Shown here in pieces: positions 51,263 through 60,386 of a DNA stretch of 64,000 bases (position 1 is its first letter; each line of letters opens with the position of its first letter). The notes under the pieces are model-generated. The model was not told where the DNA came from. It searched no databases and worked only from the letters and a program-made list of their open reading frames with translations. The position numbers and the translations under genes were made by a program. Source of the stretch: Paenibacillus sp. FSL H8-0548 (lineage in GTDB: Bacteria; Bacillota; Bacilli; Paenibacillales; Paenibacillaceae); NCBI RefSeq assembly GCF_038630985.1, contig NZ_CP152049.1, forward strand, positions 5,538,501-5,602,500, read 5' to 3'.

Positions 51263-52603
51263 CTAAAATTGTAGAATAGGCATTTGCTGCTTCACGCCTT
51301 GATTCAGGCTAGGGCGGCCGACAGAATAATAAACAAACTCCGTACCAAGCAGATCCTTCTCATCGAACACGTTGCGACCGTCAATGAGAATCGGGCTTTT
51401 TAACACCTTCTGCAAAAGGTTCAAATCGATTTTCGAAAATTCCTCCCACTCCGTTAGCAAGCAAACTGCATCCGCATCGCTAGCTGCTGCCATCGCTTCT
51501 GTACACCACTCGACACCGCTAATTCCATGGATTATACGAAAATTCTCCATAGCAATCGGGTCATATGCTTTTACCTTTACACCGTTATCGAGCAAATGCT
51601 GAATGATTTCCACCGCGGGCGAGTCACGTACATCATCGGTATTCGGCTTGAAGGCAAGCCCCCAAATCGCAATTGTCCTGCCATGCAGCTCGCCGCCAAA
51701 GATCGTCTCCAGCTTGCGGATGACGTTGAATCGCTGATCCTGATTGACCTCAACAACGGAACGCAGAAGCTTAAATTCATAATCAACATGTCCAGCAATT
51801 TGGATCAACGCGCTCGTATCCTTAGGGAAGCAGGAGCCGCCATAGCCGATACCGGCTTTGAGGAATGAGGAGCCGATTCGCTTGTCATAGCCCATTCCTT
51901 CCGCAACCTTCGTCACATCTGCGCCAACCTTCTCGCAAATGTTGGCAATCTCGTTAATGAATGATATTTTTGTTGCTAGAAATGCATTGGACGCATATTT
52001 AATCATTTCCGCGCTGCGAATATCTGTCACGATAATTTGCTCGGTCAAGGGGATATGAAGCAGAACCATAATATCCGCCGCGCTTTGCGAGCTGGCTCCA
52101 ATAATAATGCGATCGGGATTCATCGTATCTTGTATCGCCGAGCCCTCGCGCAAAAACTCCGGCAGCGAAATACTGTCAAAGCGCTCGCTTGTGTGCGAGC
52201 TGATCAGCTCTGCCAGCCGCTCATTCGTCCCGACGGGAACGGTGCTTTTTACCGCTATTATTTTATATCCGTTCATTACTTCTGCAATCTCGATCGCAGC
52301 TTGATTAATATAAGAAAGATTCGCTTCTCCATTTGGCAGCGGCGGCGTGCCAACCGCCAAGATAATAATGTCCGATTGACGTACCGCGCTTGGCAAGTCG
52401 GTCGTGAAGGTCAACATTCCCGCCGCTCGATTCGCGTTCGCAAGATCCTTCAGGCCCGGCTCGTAGATCGGAATACCGCCGGCATTTAAAGTCTCGATCT
52501 TGCGAGCGTCCTTGTCTACACAGATCACCCGGTTGCCTAGCTCCGCATAGCAGATGCCCGATACGAGACCGACATAGCCGGTTCCAATCACCGTAATATT
52601 CAT
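51263..52603 (-). CDS. ugd: UDP-glucose 6-dehydrogenase
   Basis: 446 residues. NAD site GTGYVGLVSG (about 7-16), the catalytic cysteine in GYGGSCFPKDT (about 257-267), KPNTDDVRDSPA, and DGRNVFD. It makes UDP-glucuronate from UDP-glucose for acidic polysaccharide. GGAGAG precedes the ATG. It follows manC by 29 bp, in the same direction as the polysaccharide operon. Confidence 0.96.
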   Translation of the reverse strand: MNITVIGTGYVGLVSGICYAELGNRVICVDKDARKIETLNAGGIPIYEPGLKDLANANRAAGMLTFTTDLPSAVRQSDIIILAVGTPPLPNGEANLSYINQAAIEIAEVMNGYKIIAVKSTVPVGTNERLAELISSHTSERFDSISLPEFLREGSAIQDTMNPDRIIIGASSQSAADIMVLLHIPLTEQIIVTDIRSAEMIKYASNAFLATKISFINEIANICEKVGADVTKVAEGMGYDKRIGSSFLKAGIGYGGSCFPKDTSALIQIAGHVDYEFKLLRSVVEVNQDQRFNVIRKLETIFGGELHGRTIAIWGLAFKPNTDDVRDSPAVEIIQHLLDNGVKVKAYDPIAMENFRIIHGISGVEWCTEAMAAASDADAVCLLTEWEEFSKIDLNLLQKVLKSPILIDGRNVFDEKDLLGTEFVYYSVGRPSLNQGVKQQMPILQF

Positions 52604-52632
52604 GCTAATCTCTCCTTCATCGAATGTTTAAT

Positions 52633-54003
52633 TTATACGGTGCATAATTGCAAAATCTCATTCCAATCGAAGGCAAGACGGACAATATCCTCTTCAATTA
52701 GCTCCGTTCCTGTCTGGATTTCGATAATGTCCATTTCCGTCTCCGCACGCAGGCTATGCAAACTTTCTTTCTTAATCGTCAGCACATCACCTGCTTGCAC
52801 CTTGAAGCTTTGGCCATTCAGCACCATAACTCCCTCGCCGGATACAATCGTCCAAACCTCATCTCTAAGCAGGTGATACTGATAGCTTAAATTCAAGCCA
52901 GCCGCGACGCAGATCCGCTTGGTCAGCACTTCATTGCCATTTGGATATTTCAAGTAATCAAGCACACGGTAACGGCCCCAACGCCTCTCCTCATACATGG
53001 GACGCTGATCCGAATGCTTCATAATCTCCTTGATCATTGGACTTGATGCTTTGTCAGACACCAAGATTCCATCGGGACTCGCTGCAACAACAACATTGGA
53101 TACATTGAGCAAAGTAATCGGAATATCCAGCTCATTAATAACATGCGTATTGATGGAGCCGCTAGTAATGATCCCTTTGCCAATGAGCGGCGTTTCAATC
53201 TCCTCCGTCAGCGTGTTCCATGTACCAAGATCCTTCCACTCTCCCTCGTATGGGAGCGCCACGATATGATTGGATTTTTCTACGATTTCATAGTCAAAGC
53301 TGTTCTTTGGCAGCTTGTCGTATTGCTTCAGCATTTCGTCATATTGGATCGGAAGCTCATTCGCAATTAGAATATTGATGAGAAAATCCAGCTTGAATGC
53401 AAAAACCCCGCAGTTCCAAAGCGCAGCCTGCTCGATCATGGCTACCGCTTCTTCCTCACGGGGCTTTTCTCTAAAGCTGTGTACATTGACGTAGGACTCA
53501 CCTGCCTCAGAGGCAAGCTCCGGCACGATATAGCCGTATTTTTCAGAAGGGTAGGTCGGCTTAACGCCCATCAGCGCCAAATCCGCGCCGGATTCATTTA
53601 GCACCAGCTCAAGCTCTTTCATTTTATGAAAGAAGGATTCGTGAACGTAAGGGTCAACCGGCATGACAACGACTGTCTCGTTCAGGCTCACACCCTGCAC
53701 CGAATATAAGTAGGTAGCCGCGAGTGCAATCGCTGGGAAGGTGTCTCTGCGTTCCGGCTCTACAATGACCTCTATCTCGCTTCCAAGCTGGCTATAAATC
53801 ATATCAACCTGCGGCTTGCTCGTTGCGATGTAAGCATGTTCGCGCAGGCCCGAATTCGTAATTTGTCCCCATACGCGCTGAACCATCGATTCGTGCTCGC
53901 CTTCGGCATTTTTGAGCACCTTCAAAAACTGCTTAGAGCGAGACTCGTTCGACAACGGCCACAGGCGCTTGCCCGAGCCCCCTGATAAAAGAACAATCTT
54001 CAT
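52633..54003 (-). CDS. manC: Mannose-1-phosphate guanylyltransferase with cupin domain
   Basis: 456 residues. Nucleotidyltransferase domain with LSGGSGKRLWPLS (about 6-18) and SRSKQFL, the FREKP-type motif, and a C-terminal mannose-6-phosphate-isomerase-type cupin (WGRYRVLDY, YHLLRDEVWTIVSGEG). It makes GDP-mannose for exopolysaccharide. The canonical His in the cupin EHW motif is replaced (DEVW), so isomerase activity is uncertain. The five-copy 68-bp array begins 17 bp upstream of the ATG and abuts the ribosome site. Confidence 0.94.
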   Translation of the reverse strand: MKIVLLSGGSGKRLWPLSNESRSKQFLKVLKNAEGEHESMVQRVWGQITNSGLREHAYIATSKPQVDMIYSQLGSEIEVIVEPERRDTFPAIALAATYLYSVQGVSLNETVVVMPVDPYVHESFFHKMKELELVLNESGADLALMGVKPTYPSEKYGYIVPELASEAGESYVNVHSFREKPREEEAVAMIEQAALWNCGVFAFKLDFLINILIANELPIQYDEMLKQYDKLPKNSFDYEIVEKSNHIVALPYEGEWKDLGTWNTLTEEIETPLIGKGIITSGSINTHVINELDIPITLLNVSNVVVAASPDGILVSDKASSPMIKEIMKHSDQRPMYEERRWGRYRVLDYLKYPNGNEVLTKRICVAAGLNLSYQYHLLRDEVWTIVSGEGVMVLNGQSFKVQAGDVLTIKKESLHSLRAETEMDIIEIQTGTELIEEDIVRLAFDWNEILQLCTV

Positions 54004-54019
54004 TCTGATTCCTCCTAAA

Positions 54020-54360
54020 AAGTTTTTGTGAAGCAGTACTTCAACGAGATTCTTCGCGACAAAAACTTACTTCGAAAGCATATGCTTAAGTTTTTGTGAA
54101 GCAGTACTTCAACGAGATTCTTCGCAACAAAAACTTACTTCGAAAGCATATGCTTAAGTTTTTGTGAAGCAGTACTTCATCGAGATTCTTCGCAACAAAA
54201 ACTTACTTCGAAAGCATATGCTTAAGTTTTTGTGAAGCAGTACTTCATCGAGATTCTTCGCAGCACAAACTTGCTTCGTTAGCATAATATGCTAAGTTTT
54301 TGTGAAGCGGTACTTCATCGGGATTCTGCGCAGCACAAACTTACTTCGGATGCATATGTT
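54020..54360 (-). repeat. 68-bp tandem repeat, five copies, between pyruvyl transferase and manC
   Basis: Units start at 54020, 54088, 54156, 54224 and 54294 (68, 68, 68, 70 and 67 bp). The first three or four are nearly identical, and the last two are diverged. Each unit holds a perfect 10-bp inverted repeat (AAGTTTTTGT...ACAAAAACTT) and a smaller GAAGCAGTACTTC palindrome, so each forms a stem-loop in RNA. No T-run terminators and no frame is conserved. Confidence 0.92.
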
Positions 54361-54394
54361 AAGTCCTGCTGCGCGGTGTACGATAGACATTCGA

Positions 54395-55342
54395 CTACTT
54401 CTTCACCACTAGCTGAGCCGACTTGATGCTGCTGGTCCATGTATTATAGTAATTTGAATTTTTACCGTATGAGTTATCGAGCAGCGTATTGGGCTTGTCC
54501 ATCAAGCAGGATAAAATATGGCCATGCAGCCGCGAGGTTTGCACGACGCGGTATCCACTAAAGCGCTTGACCGCCTTATCCACGAGATAATCGGAATATT
54601 TGCCCCAGATTGCCTGCATCGGCAGCGGAACGCCGCTTTTCGCCATCATTTGCCCGATCATCTTGATCGACTTTTTCTCGACGCGATTGTAGAGCGAGGC
54701 CCAGTCCAAATAATCGCCCTGTCCCGCCGCTTCAAAGCTCTCTTGCTCACTCGTCTTCTCAATGTCCGTTCGGAAGAAGCAAAGCAGCTCCTTGCCAGGC
54801 TGGCTCTTAGCCATAATCGGCCACAGCTGATGTGCCATATCAGGCGACAAATACACGCAGCAATTACGAAACTTTTGAGCAGCCAAACCATAGGATAGCG
54901 TGTCCCTTACGAAGAGATGGACATCCTTATGAGCGTTAAAGATTTTCGCCGTTCGGTCGTATTCCTCATCCTTCTCGAAGAAGATCGTCTGCGGCAGCAA
55001 TACGATACGATGATGCGGATAGTCTGCAACGATTTTCTCCCTCAGCCTCTGATGGACCGGGTACAAATCTCCGAAGTTCCCTCCACCCTGCAAGGCGATG
55101 ATATGATCCTTAGGAATGCTCAGCTTATCTGGAAAATCAAGGACGCTGTAGCGCGCAGCTACGCGGATATGATTGTCTTTGAAGAACGCCTCCGCCCCTT
55201 TCATAATGAGCAAATCACCGCCATTGTTATAGACAGGATAATCAATGTAATAAATGCTTGAGCCTGGCGGGATCACCTTCAAAATTTGGAGAAGCTGATT
55301 TTTCAGTCCCTCCATCGGGTGTACGTTCGATTCCACTTGCAT
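54395..55342 (-). CDS. Polysaccharide pyruvyl transferase
   Basis: 315 residues. YYIDYPVYNNGGDLLIMKGAE at the N-terminus, LQGGGNFGDLYP, and QTSRLHGHILSCLMDKP near the C-terminus are the marks of the CsaB/pyruvyltransferase family. It adds a pyruvate ketal to a sugar of the exopolysaccharide and so contributes negative charge. The stop is 34 bp before the 68-bp repeat array. It follows the flippase gene by 1 bp. Confidence 0.92.
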   Translation of the reverse strand: MQVESNVHPMEGLKNQLLQILKVIPPGSSIYYIDYPVYNNGGDLLIMKGAEAFFKDNHIRVAARYSVLDFPDKLSIPKDHIIALQGGGNFGDLYPVHQRLREKIVADYPHHRIVLLPQTIFFEKDEEYDRTAKIFNAHKDVHLFVRDTLSYGLAAQKFRNCCVYLSPDMAHQLWPIMAKSQPGKELLCFFRTDIEKTSEQESFEAAGQGDYLDWASLYNRVEKKSIKMIGQMMAKSGVPLPMQAIWGKYSDYLVDKAVKRFSGYRVVQTSRLHGHILSCLMDKPNTLLDNSYGKNSNYYNTWTSSIKSAQLVVKK

Positions 55343-55343
55343 A

Positions 55344-56696
55344 TCAGCGCGCTCCTTTACGTTGTTTTTTGGCTTTCAAACGTTCCAGTAGAAAGCGAAA
55401 ATCATTTTTATCAAACAGCATGCCTCTCAGCCCTACATGAAAAACAATCCGCATCGCCGCAATCGTCACCACCAAGCGAATAACGGCACCGATCAATAAA
55501 GCGAGCGCGATACCGTTCAGTCCGTATAGCGGTGTGAATACGAAAAACAATCCAATCGTTGCCGCCAAAGCGATAAGCTGGCGAACGAGCACAAGCCCTG
55601 GCCGCCCCATGGCATTGAACGAGGAGGCAAGAATCCACGAGCCGCCACCGAGAATACATTCAATGGACAGTAGATAGAAGGCTCCGCTTGCTTCGAGAAA
55701 CGGTGCTCCGAACAAAATCCCCATCAGAAAACGACCGATGAACATGCTCGGAATAACGACAATCGTCATCAGCAGCATCGATAGCCGAAATGCGCGGCCA
55801 ACCGTTGCGATAATCGCTGACTTTTCCATACCTGTTACTTTCGGAAACACGACATTCGTAATCGCCATCTGAACAACATTGAACACACGCGAGAGCGCAT
55901 AGACAACTGTGTAGAGCCCTAGCTCGCGGGCGGTCAGCATGGATAAAATAATGATTTTATCGAATTGTGAATACAGCGTGCCAAGCAGCTCCACTCCGAA
56001 CACTTTGCCGCCATAGCCGAATAGCGCTTTAGCCGCCAGCTTGTTGCCGAGTCCCTTGAACCAATTCATTCGCAGTTCGTCCCTTATGCTGTATAGGGAC
56101 CACGATATAACGAGTACGCTAGTAATAAGAAAGACAAGGGAGGCAGTATGCAAGCTTAAATCGCCCAAAGCCCAAAGTGCCATCAGCCCGACTAGATTAC
56201 AGAGCGGCACATACAAACGCACACCATTGTAAATATTGAATTTGCCCGTACTTTGCGCAAGCGCAGATATTAAATTAACTGCTAGCAAAATTGGCAGCAT
56301 AAGCACCGTATACCATCTCGCAATTTGAACGATGCCGGCTGGATAGTTGCCAAGCCATATAGGCAGCCCTATCCATGCAATGACACCTACAATGATGCTG
56401 ACCGGTATTTGGAAAAGAAAGCCCGCTCTAACAAAATCGCTGCCGCTGCCTTTGTTTTGCTTCATATTATAGATAAGCGAGGTGGGCAGTCCAAACGAAA
56501 CAAGACCCGCGAGCAGCGTCGGCCAAAACAAGATAGCGGAAAACTCTCCCTTGCCAACGACGCCGAACATGCGTGCCGTTACGATCGAGGTCAGTGTACT
56601 GATGACCATGACAAGAAGATTCGTTGCGCTTGTGCGCATAATTGTTTGAACGAGGCCGTTTCCCCTCCACGCTTTAGAAATCGCGAGCTGTGCCAT
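55344..56696 (-). CDS. Wzx-type polysaccharide flippase
   Basis: 450 residues, about 12-14 hydrophobic helices, of the MVF/polysaccharide-exporter family (LVMVISTLTSIVTARMFGVVG start, DKIIILSMLTARELGLYTVVYALSRV). It should translocate lipid-linked repeat units across the membrane. It lies between the GT2 and pyruvyl transferase genes. Confidence 0.9.
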   Translation of the reverse strand: MAQLAISKAWRGNGLVQTIMRTSATNLLVMVISTLTSIVTARMFGVVGKGEFSAILFWPTLLAGLVSFGLPTSLIYNMKQNKGSGSDFVRAGFLFQIPVSIIVGVIAWIGLPIWLGNYPAGIVQIARWYTVLMLPILLAVNLISALAQSTGKFNIYNGVRLYVPLCNLVGLMALWALGDLSLHTASLVFLITSVLVISWSLYSIRDELRMNWFKGLGNKLAAKALFGYGGKVFGVELLGTLYSQFDKIIILSMLTARELGLYTVVYALSRVFNVVQMAITNVVFPKVTGMEKSAIIATVGRAFRLSMLLMTIVVIPSMFIGRFLMGILFGAPFLEASGAFYLLSIECILGGGSWILASSFNAMGRPGLVLVRQLIALAATIGLFFVFTPLYGLNGIALALLIGAVIRLVVTIAAMRIVFHVGLRGMLFDKNDFRFLLERLKAKKQRKGAR

Positions 56697-56705
56697 AACT
56701 TGATG

Positions 56706-57605
56706 TCAACCCCTACCGTTGTAACGCAGGATGCCGACAAGCGATCCGTTGCGGTAACATATTTTCACAACCTGGCGGATAAATTTTTTGAAAAAAAAGA
56801 TCGTCAGCAAGGATGATCCAATCGCCTGCACCATACGAATGACATGCTTCACGATAGCAAACAAGCTTCGATCCTGCCGCTTGACCGCGTCGCTGACGCC
56901 CTGCCAAAAAATCCGCTTCAAAAACCACTTTTTAGTCGTTCGTTCCTTTGCAATTTTGTGCTGAACGGAGGCAAGCGGTGTGTAGAATACCTTATATCGC
57001 TCACGTATCCTCGCAATCAGCTCGCTCTCCTCGCTCGAAAGCAGATTCGTGCCAACACGCCCGAGATCCTCGCGGAACGGCTTGTAATGCTGAAATACGC
57101 TTGCCCGGAAAGCAACGTTCGCTCCATATGGGATCGCTGGCGCCGGCATCTCCGTTATTCCACTAGCATAATCAAGTATAGTAAACACCGACCGATGCTC
57201 CTCCGGAATCCAATCCGGCTCAGCCGCCTCCCAGATCGGATCGATTTTTCCGCCAACGCAGCCAATCGCCGCATCGCTTTCAAAGACGTCCACAATATGC
57301 TGCACCCAGTGACGAGACGCCAGCGCATCATCATCTAGAAAAAGGATGAATTCGCCCTTTGCCTCTCGAATCGCTCGATTGCGGGCAACCGATAAGCCAA
57401 GCTTGCTCTCGTGAATATAACGCACCCTTGAGCCATGAAGCTCTGCCAGCTTGCCGACTACTTCAGCGGTATTATCGGTGGAACGATTGTCGATCACAAC
57501 CGTTTCAATTTGCTCCGGCGCGAAGCTTTGAGCCAGCACGCTCTCAATCGCCTCTCCCGTATCCTTGGCCCTATTATGGGTGCAGATGGCTACCGTTACC
57601 TTCAT
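56706..57605 (-). CDS. Family 2 glycosyltransferase
   Basis: 299 residues, GT-A fold. VTVAICTHNRAKDTGEAIESVL at the start, LFLDDDALASRHWV with the DxD metal motif (about 91-100), and SEESELIARIRERYKVFY. A hydrophobic segment near the C-terminus suggests membrane contact. Donor sugar not predictable. It lies 3 bp after the GT4 gene. Confidence 0.92.
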   Translation of the reverse strand: MKVTVAICTHNRAKDTGEAIESVLAQSFAPEQIETVVIDNRSTDNTAEVVGKLAELHGSRVRYIHESKLGLSVARNRAIREAKGEFILFLDDDALASRHWVQHIVDVFESDAAIGCVGGKIDPIWEAAEPDWIPEEHRSVFTILDYASGITEMPAPAIPYGANVAFRASVFQHYKPFREDLGRVGTNLLSSEESELIARIRERYKVFYTPLASVQHKIAKERTTKKWFLKRIFWQGVSDAVKRQDRSLFAIVKHVIRMVQAIGSSLLTIFFFKKFIRQVVKICYRNGSLVGILRYNGRG

Positions 57606-57608
57606 CCT

Positions 57609-58640
57609 TCATCCCCATCCTTGGTAAACGTTTTTGATCTTCCGCGCGATTGCGCTCCATTCGAGCTCCTTCAGCACCTCTTCATACGGAGGTGTTCTTT
57701 GCTCCCGCTTCACATTCAAGGCTGCTTTCATCGCATTCGATAGGCCGTTATCCTCGCTTGGATTGTAGCGGACGACCATATCCTCCTTGAAATATTCATC
57801 GATAAAATCATTGTCCGGCATCACAATCAGCTTCCTGAACGAGAGGCCAAGAATGGCCGAGCCCGACGTCGTAATTTCCTTGTAGGGCATTACCATCACA
57901 TCGACCGAGCTAATAAGATCGGCTACCTCCTCATTCGGTATGAAGCGTATATCAAGAATAATGTTTTCCTTGTTCTCCACTTGCTTCAAGTAAGCTTCCA
58001 TATGCTTATCCGCTTTGCCCGCAATGATCAGATAGGAGCGTCTCGTCTTAATCGCATTAAACGCCTCGATTAAATCCTTAACCCCCTTATAGGCTTGAAT
58101 TGCGCCAAGGAATAAATAAATATCCGCATCCTCGCTAATGCCATAAGCCTGTCTGCAATTAAGCCCCTTCGACTTATACACGCCTAAATAATGACCATGC
58201 TTAACGACAACAAGCTTGCTTGCCGGAACGTCAAACTCCGCCATCACCTTGCGTTTAATCGATTCAGAGGCGACCAGCAGCTTGCTGCAAAACTTGCAAA
58301 TGACCGTCCGCATGAACCGCTCCATACGCTTGTATTTCACGTGATGCGGGTATAAATTATGAATCGTCCATACCAATTGCACCCGCCGCACCTTCAAATA
58401 AAGCATCGTCATGATCAAAATGAACGATTTCACGAGGAACACCGGCAGGCTGGCATTCTGATAGGCATGATGCATCCAGTGAATATGGACGATATCGCCT
58501 GGTCTCGCCCCGCCGACCTGCAGCATCAACTTCCCATGCTGTAAATCTTTAACCTCTATGCCCTCGTCGCAAAGCGAATTTGTAAGCAAATCATTGTAAA
58601 AATTCAACTCGCTCGATTTTGGCCACATCCATACTTTCAT
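57609..58640 (-). CDS. Family 4-like glycosyltransferase
   Basis: 343 residues, GT-B fold. The C-terminal donor domain shows YLFLGAIQAYKGVKDLIEAF, FIPNEEVADLISSVDVMVMPY and TSGSAILGLSF, where the usual E-x7-E is TTSGSA-like. The N-terminal half carries HIHWMHHAYQ. Predicted cytoplasmic side of the membrane, adding a sugar to the repeat unit. Confidence 0.87.
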   Translation of the reverse strand: MKVWMWPKSSELNFYNDLLTNSLCDEGIEVKDLQHGKLMLQVGGARPGDIVHIHWMHHAYQNASLPVFLVKSFILIMTMLYLKVRRVQLVWTIHNLYPHHVKYKRMERFMRTVICKFCSKLLVASESIKRKVMAEFDVPASKLVVVKHGHYLGVYKSKGLNCRQAYGISEDADIYLFLGAIQAYKGVKDLIEAFNAIKTRRSYLIIAGKADKHMEAYLKQVENKENIILDIRFIPNEEVADLISSVDVMVMPYKEITTSGSAILGLSFRKLIVMPDNDFIDEYFKEDMVVRYNPSEDNGLSNAMKAALNVKREQRTPPYEEVLKELEWSAIARKIKNVYQGWG

Positions 58641-58686
58641 CGTTCAACGCTCCCTAGCCTGACCTTAATCGCTGCGGCTTGCTTCA

Positions 58687-59259
58687 TTAGTTATATCTGC
58701 GAATCCAATCCTTCCCGATCTGAAGCTCGCGTATGACTTTGGCTGGCGTTCCTCCTGCCAGCACATTAGCTGGAATATCCCGAGTTACGATGCTTCCCGC
58801 TGCAATGACTGAATTCGCGCCGATCGTTACGCCTGGCAAAATAACGGCTCCGCGTCCGATCCACACATTATCTGAAATGACAATGTTTTTGCTTCGCGAC
58901 CGATCCTCCATATCAACCGGATGGAAATTTGTATCGATAATATTGACCATCGGCCCAATAATCGTATTGCTGCCAATCCGAATTGATTGGGTACAGCCAA
59001 TATCGAGGCCATAATTAAAAAACACATTATCGCCTACCCAGAGCTCTGCCTGCTTCTCTACGGAAACCGAAGAAGGCAGCGGCTTCGCGTGAAAAGAAAC
59101 ATTTTGACCCACATAGAACCGTCCCTTATTTCTTATCGTTAGCTTGCCTGAAATTCTGCCCAGCCGCCCAACTGTGCTCGTCTTAATCGGCAGCACCGCT
59201 GCACCCTTCAATACTGCAAGCAGCTTTCCGAAGCTGATTTTATTGTAGGCAATACTCAT
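58687..59259 (-). CDS. Hexapeptide-repeat acyltransferase
   Basis: 190 residues of left-handed beta-helix with several [LIV]-G-x4 turns (VWIGRGAVILPGVTIGANSVIAAGSIV). It resembles maltose/galactoside O-acetyltransferases, with catalytic His in NFHPVD. It probably acetylates the polysaccharide. Its ATG overlaps the stop of the neighbouring glycosyltransferase by 4 bp. Confidence 0.9.
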   Translation of the reverse strand: MSIAYNKISFGKLLAVLKGAAVLPIKTSTVGRLGRISGKLTIRNKGRFYVGQNVSFHAKPLPSSVSVEKQAELWVGDNVFFNYGLDIGCTQSIRIGSNTIIGPMVNIIDTNFHPVDMEDRSRSKNIVISDNVWIGRGAVILPGVTIGANSVIAAGSIVTRDIPANVLAGGTPAKVIRELQIGKDWIRRYN

Positions 59260-60386
59260 CTGCTCATCTCCGCCGCTTTAGGCTTCATGCTTGACACAAG
59301 CAATTGGCTGTAGGTGGATTCCACCTTCCTCGCAATGGTATTCATGTTAAAATCCTTCATCACACTCACATACCCGCTGACTGCTAGCTCCTGATGATCA
59401 ACCGTTTTGTCATACACGCGCTGAATCGTCTGATACAGCTCTTCTACATCGCCATCCTTGACGATGAAGCCGCCTTTCGTATGATGTATGATTTCAGGCG
59501 CTCCGCCCGAATCTGCTACAATTACAGGCGTTTGTGCGAGCATCGATTCAATGATGACTCTGCCGAAGGGCTCGTTAAGCGAGAAATTGATCGTTAAATC
59601 ACATTCCTTCATCACATCGAGAGGTTTTTTGCTGTAGCCGTAAAATACGACATGATGCTCCAGCCCATAGGAGAGCACCTTCTTGATCATCTCGTTGTAA
59701 TAGTCGTCCGAACCATCCACCGAGGTATCCCCGACGATGAGCAGCTTCCAATTGCTGCGGTTGCTGTCAGCCAATTTTTTGACTGCCTCAATCATAAGAT
59801 GATACCTTTTCCATTCCACGATGCGGCCGAACGTGCCTATGACCAGCGTATCATCCTCCATAAAGCTGCGGCTCTTCAGCGTAAGCGCAGTCTCCGGATC
59901 AACGCCGTTATAAATAATCGTCTTATTGCTGCCCTGAATCGAATCCGCTACAAAATGCGAGATGCAAATGACTTGATCGAAAAAACGAGGCAGCACCTGG
60001 TTAAACATACGCAAATGCGTATGATCGCGGTGATGCCAGACCAGCTTGCAGCTCGATAGCAGCTTAAGCGGCGCGGTATACCATGGTGCTCGCCAGCCAT
60101 TGGCATGAACGATATCGATTTGATTTTTTCGAACGAACGACTTGATCTTTAGCACGGCCTGTAAATAGCCTAAACCAAGCTTTTTCTTAATACTTGGCAG
60201 CTGCATAGGAAAATGGACAAATTCCGGTTTAATCTCGTCTAAATAGGCTGCGTCTCTAGGGCTTAGCAGGAATATCTTATATTTTGCCTTGTCCAAATAA
60301 TTAATAAGATGAATGAGGCTTTGCTCCGCGCCGCCCTTCTTATCCGCATGGGTAACAAACATTACATTAATTTTCTGATTGTTCAT
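59256..60386 (-). CDS. Family 4 glycosyltransferase
   Basis: 376 residues. GGAEQSLIHLINYL near the N-terminus, IIYNGVDPE, IGTFGRIVEWKRYHLMIEA, and the donor-binding EPFGRVIIESMLAQTPVIVADSGG with the E-x7-E motif. Standard GT4 fold, retaining mechanism. Overlaps its neighbours on both sides by 1-4 bp, so it is tightly operonic. Confidence 0.92.
   Translation of the reverse strand: MNNQKINVMFVTHADKKGGAEQSLIHLINYLDKAKYKIFLLSPRDAAYLDEIKPEFVHFPMQLPSIKKKLGLGYLQAVLKIKSFVRKNQIDIVHANGWRAPWYTAPLKLLSSCKLVWHHRDHTHLRMFNQVLPRFFDQVICISHFVADSIQGSNKTIIYNGVDPETALTLKSRSFMEDDTLVIGTFGRIVEWKRYHLMIEAVKKLADSNRSNWKLLIVGDTSVDGSDDYYNEMIKKVLSYGLEHHVVFYGYSKKPLDVMKECDLTINFSLNEPFGRVIIESMLAQTPVIVADSGGAPEIIHHTKGGFIVKDGDVEELYQTIQRVYDKTVDHQELAVSGYVSVMKDFNMNTIARKVESTYSQLLVSSMKPKAAEMSR

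Noticed and set aside
54020-54360. 68-bp array as a CRISPR
   Set aside because: Units are contiguous with no unique spacers and no cas genes are present.
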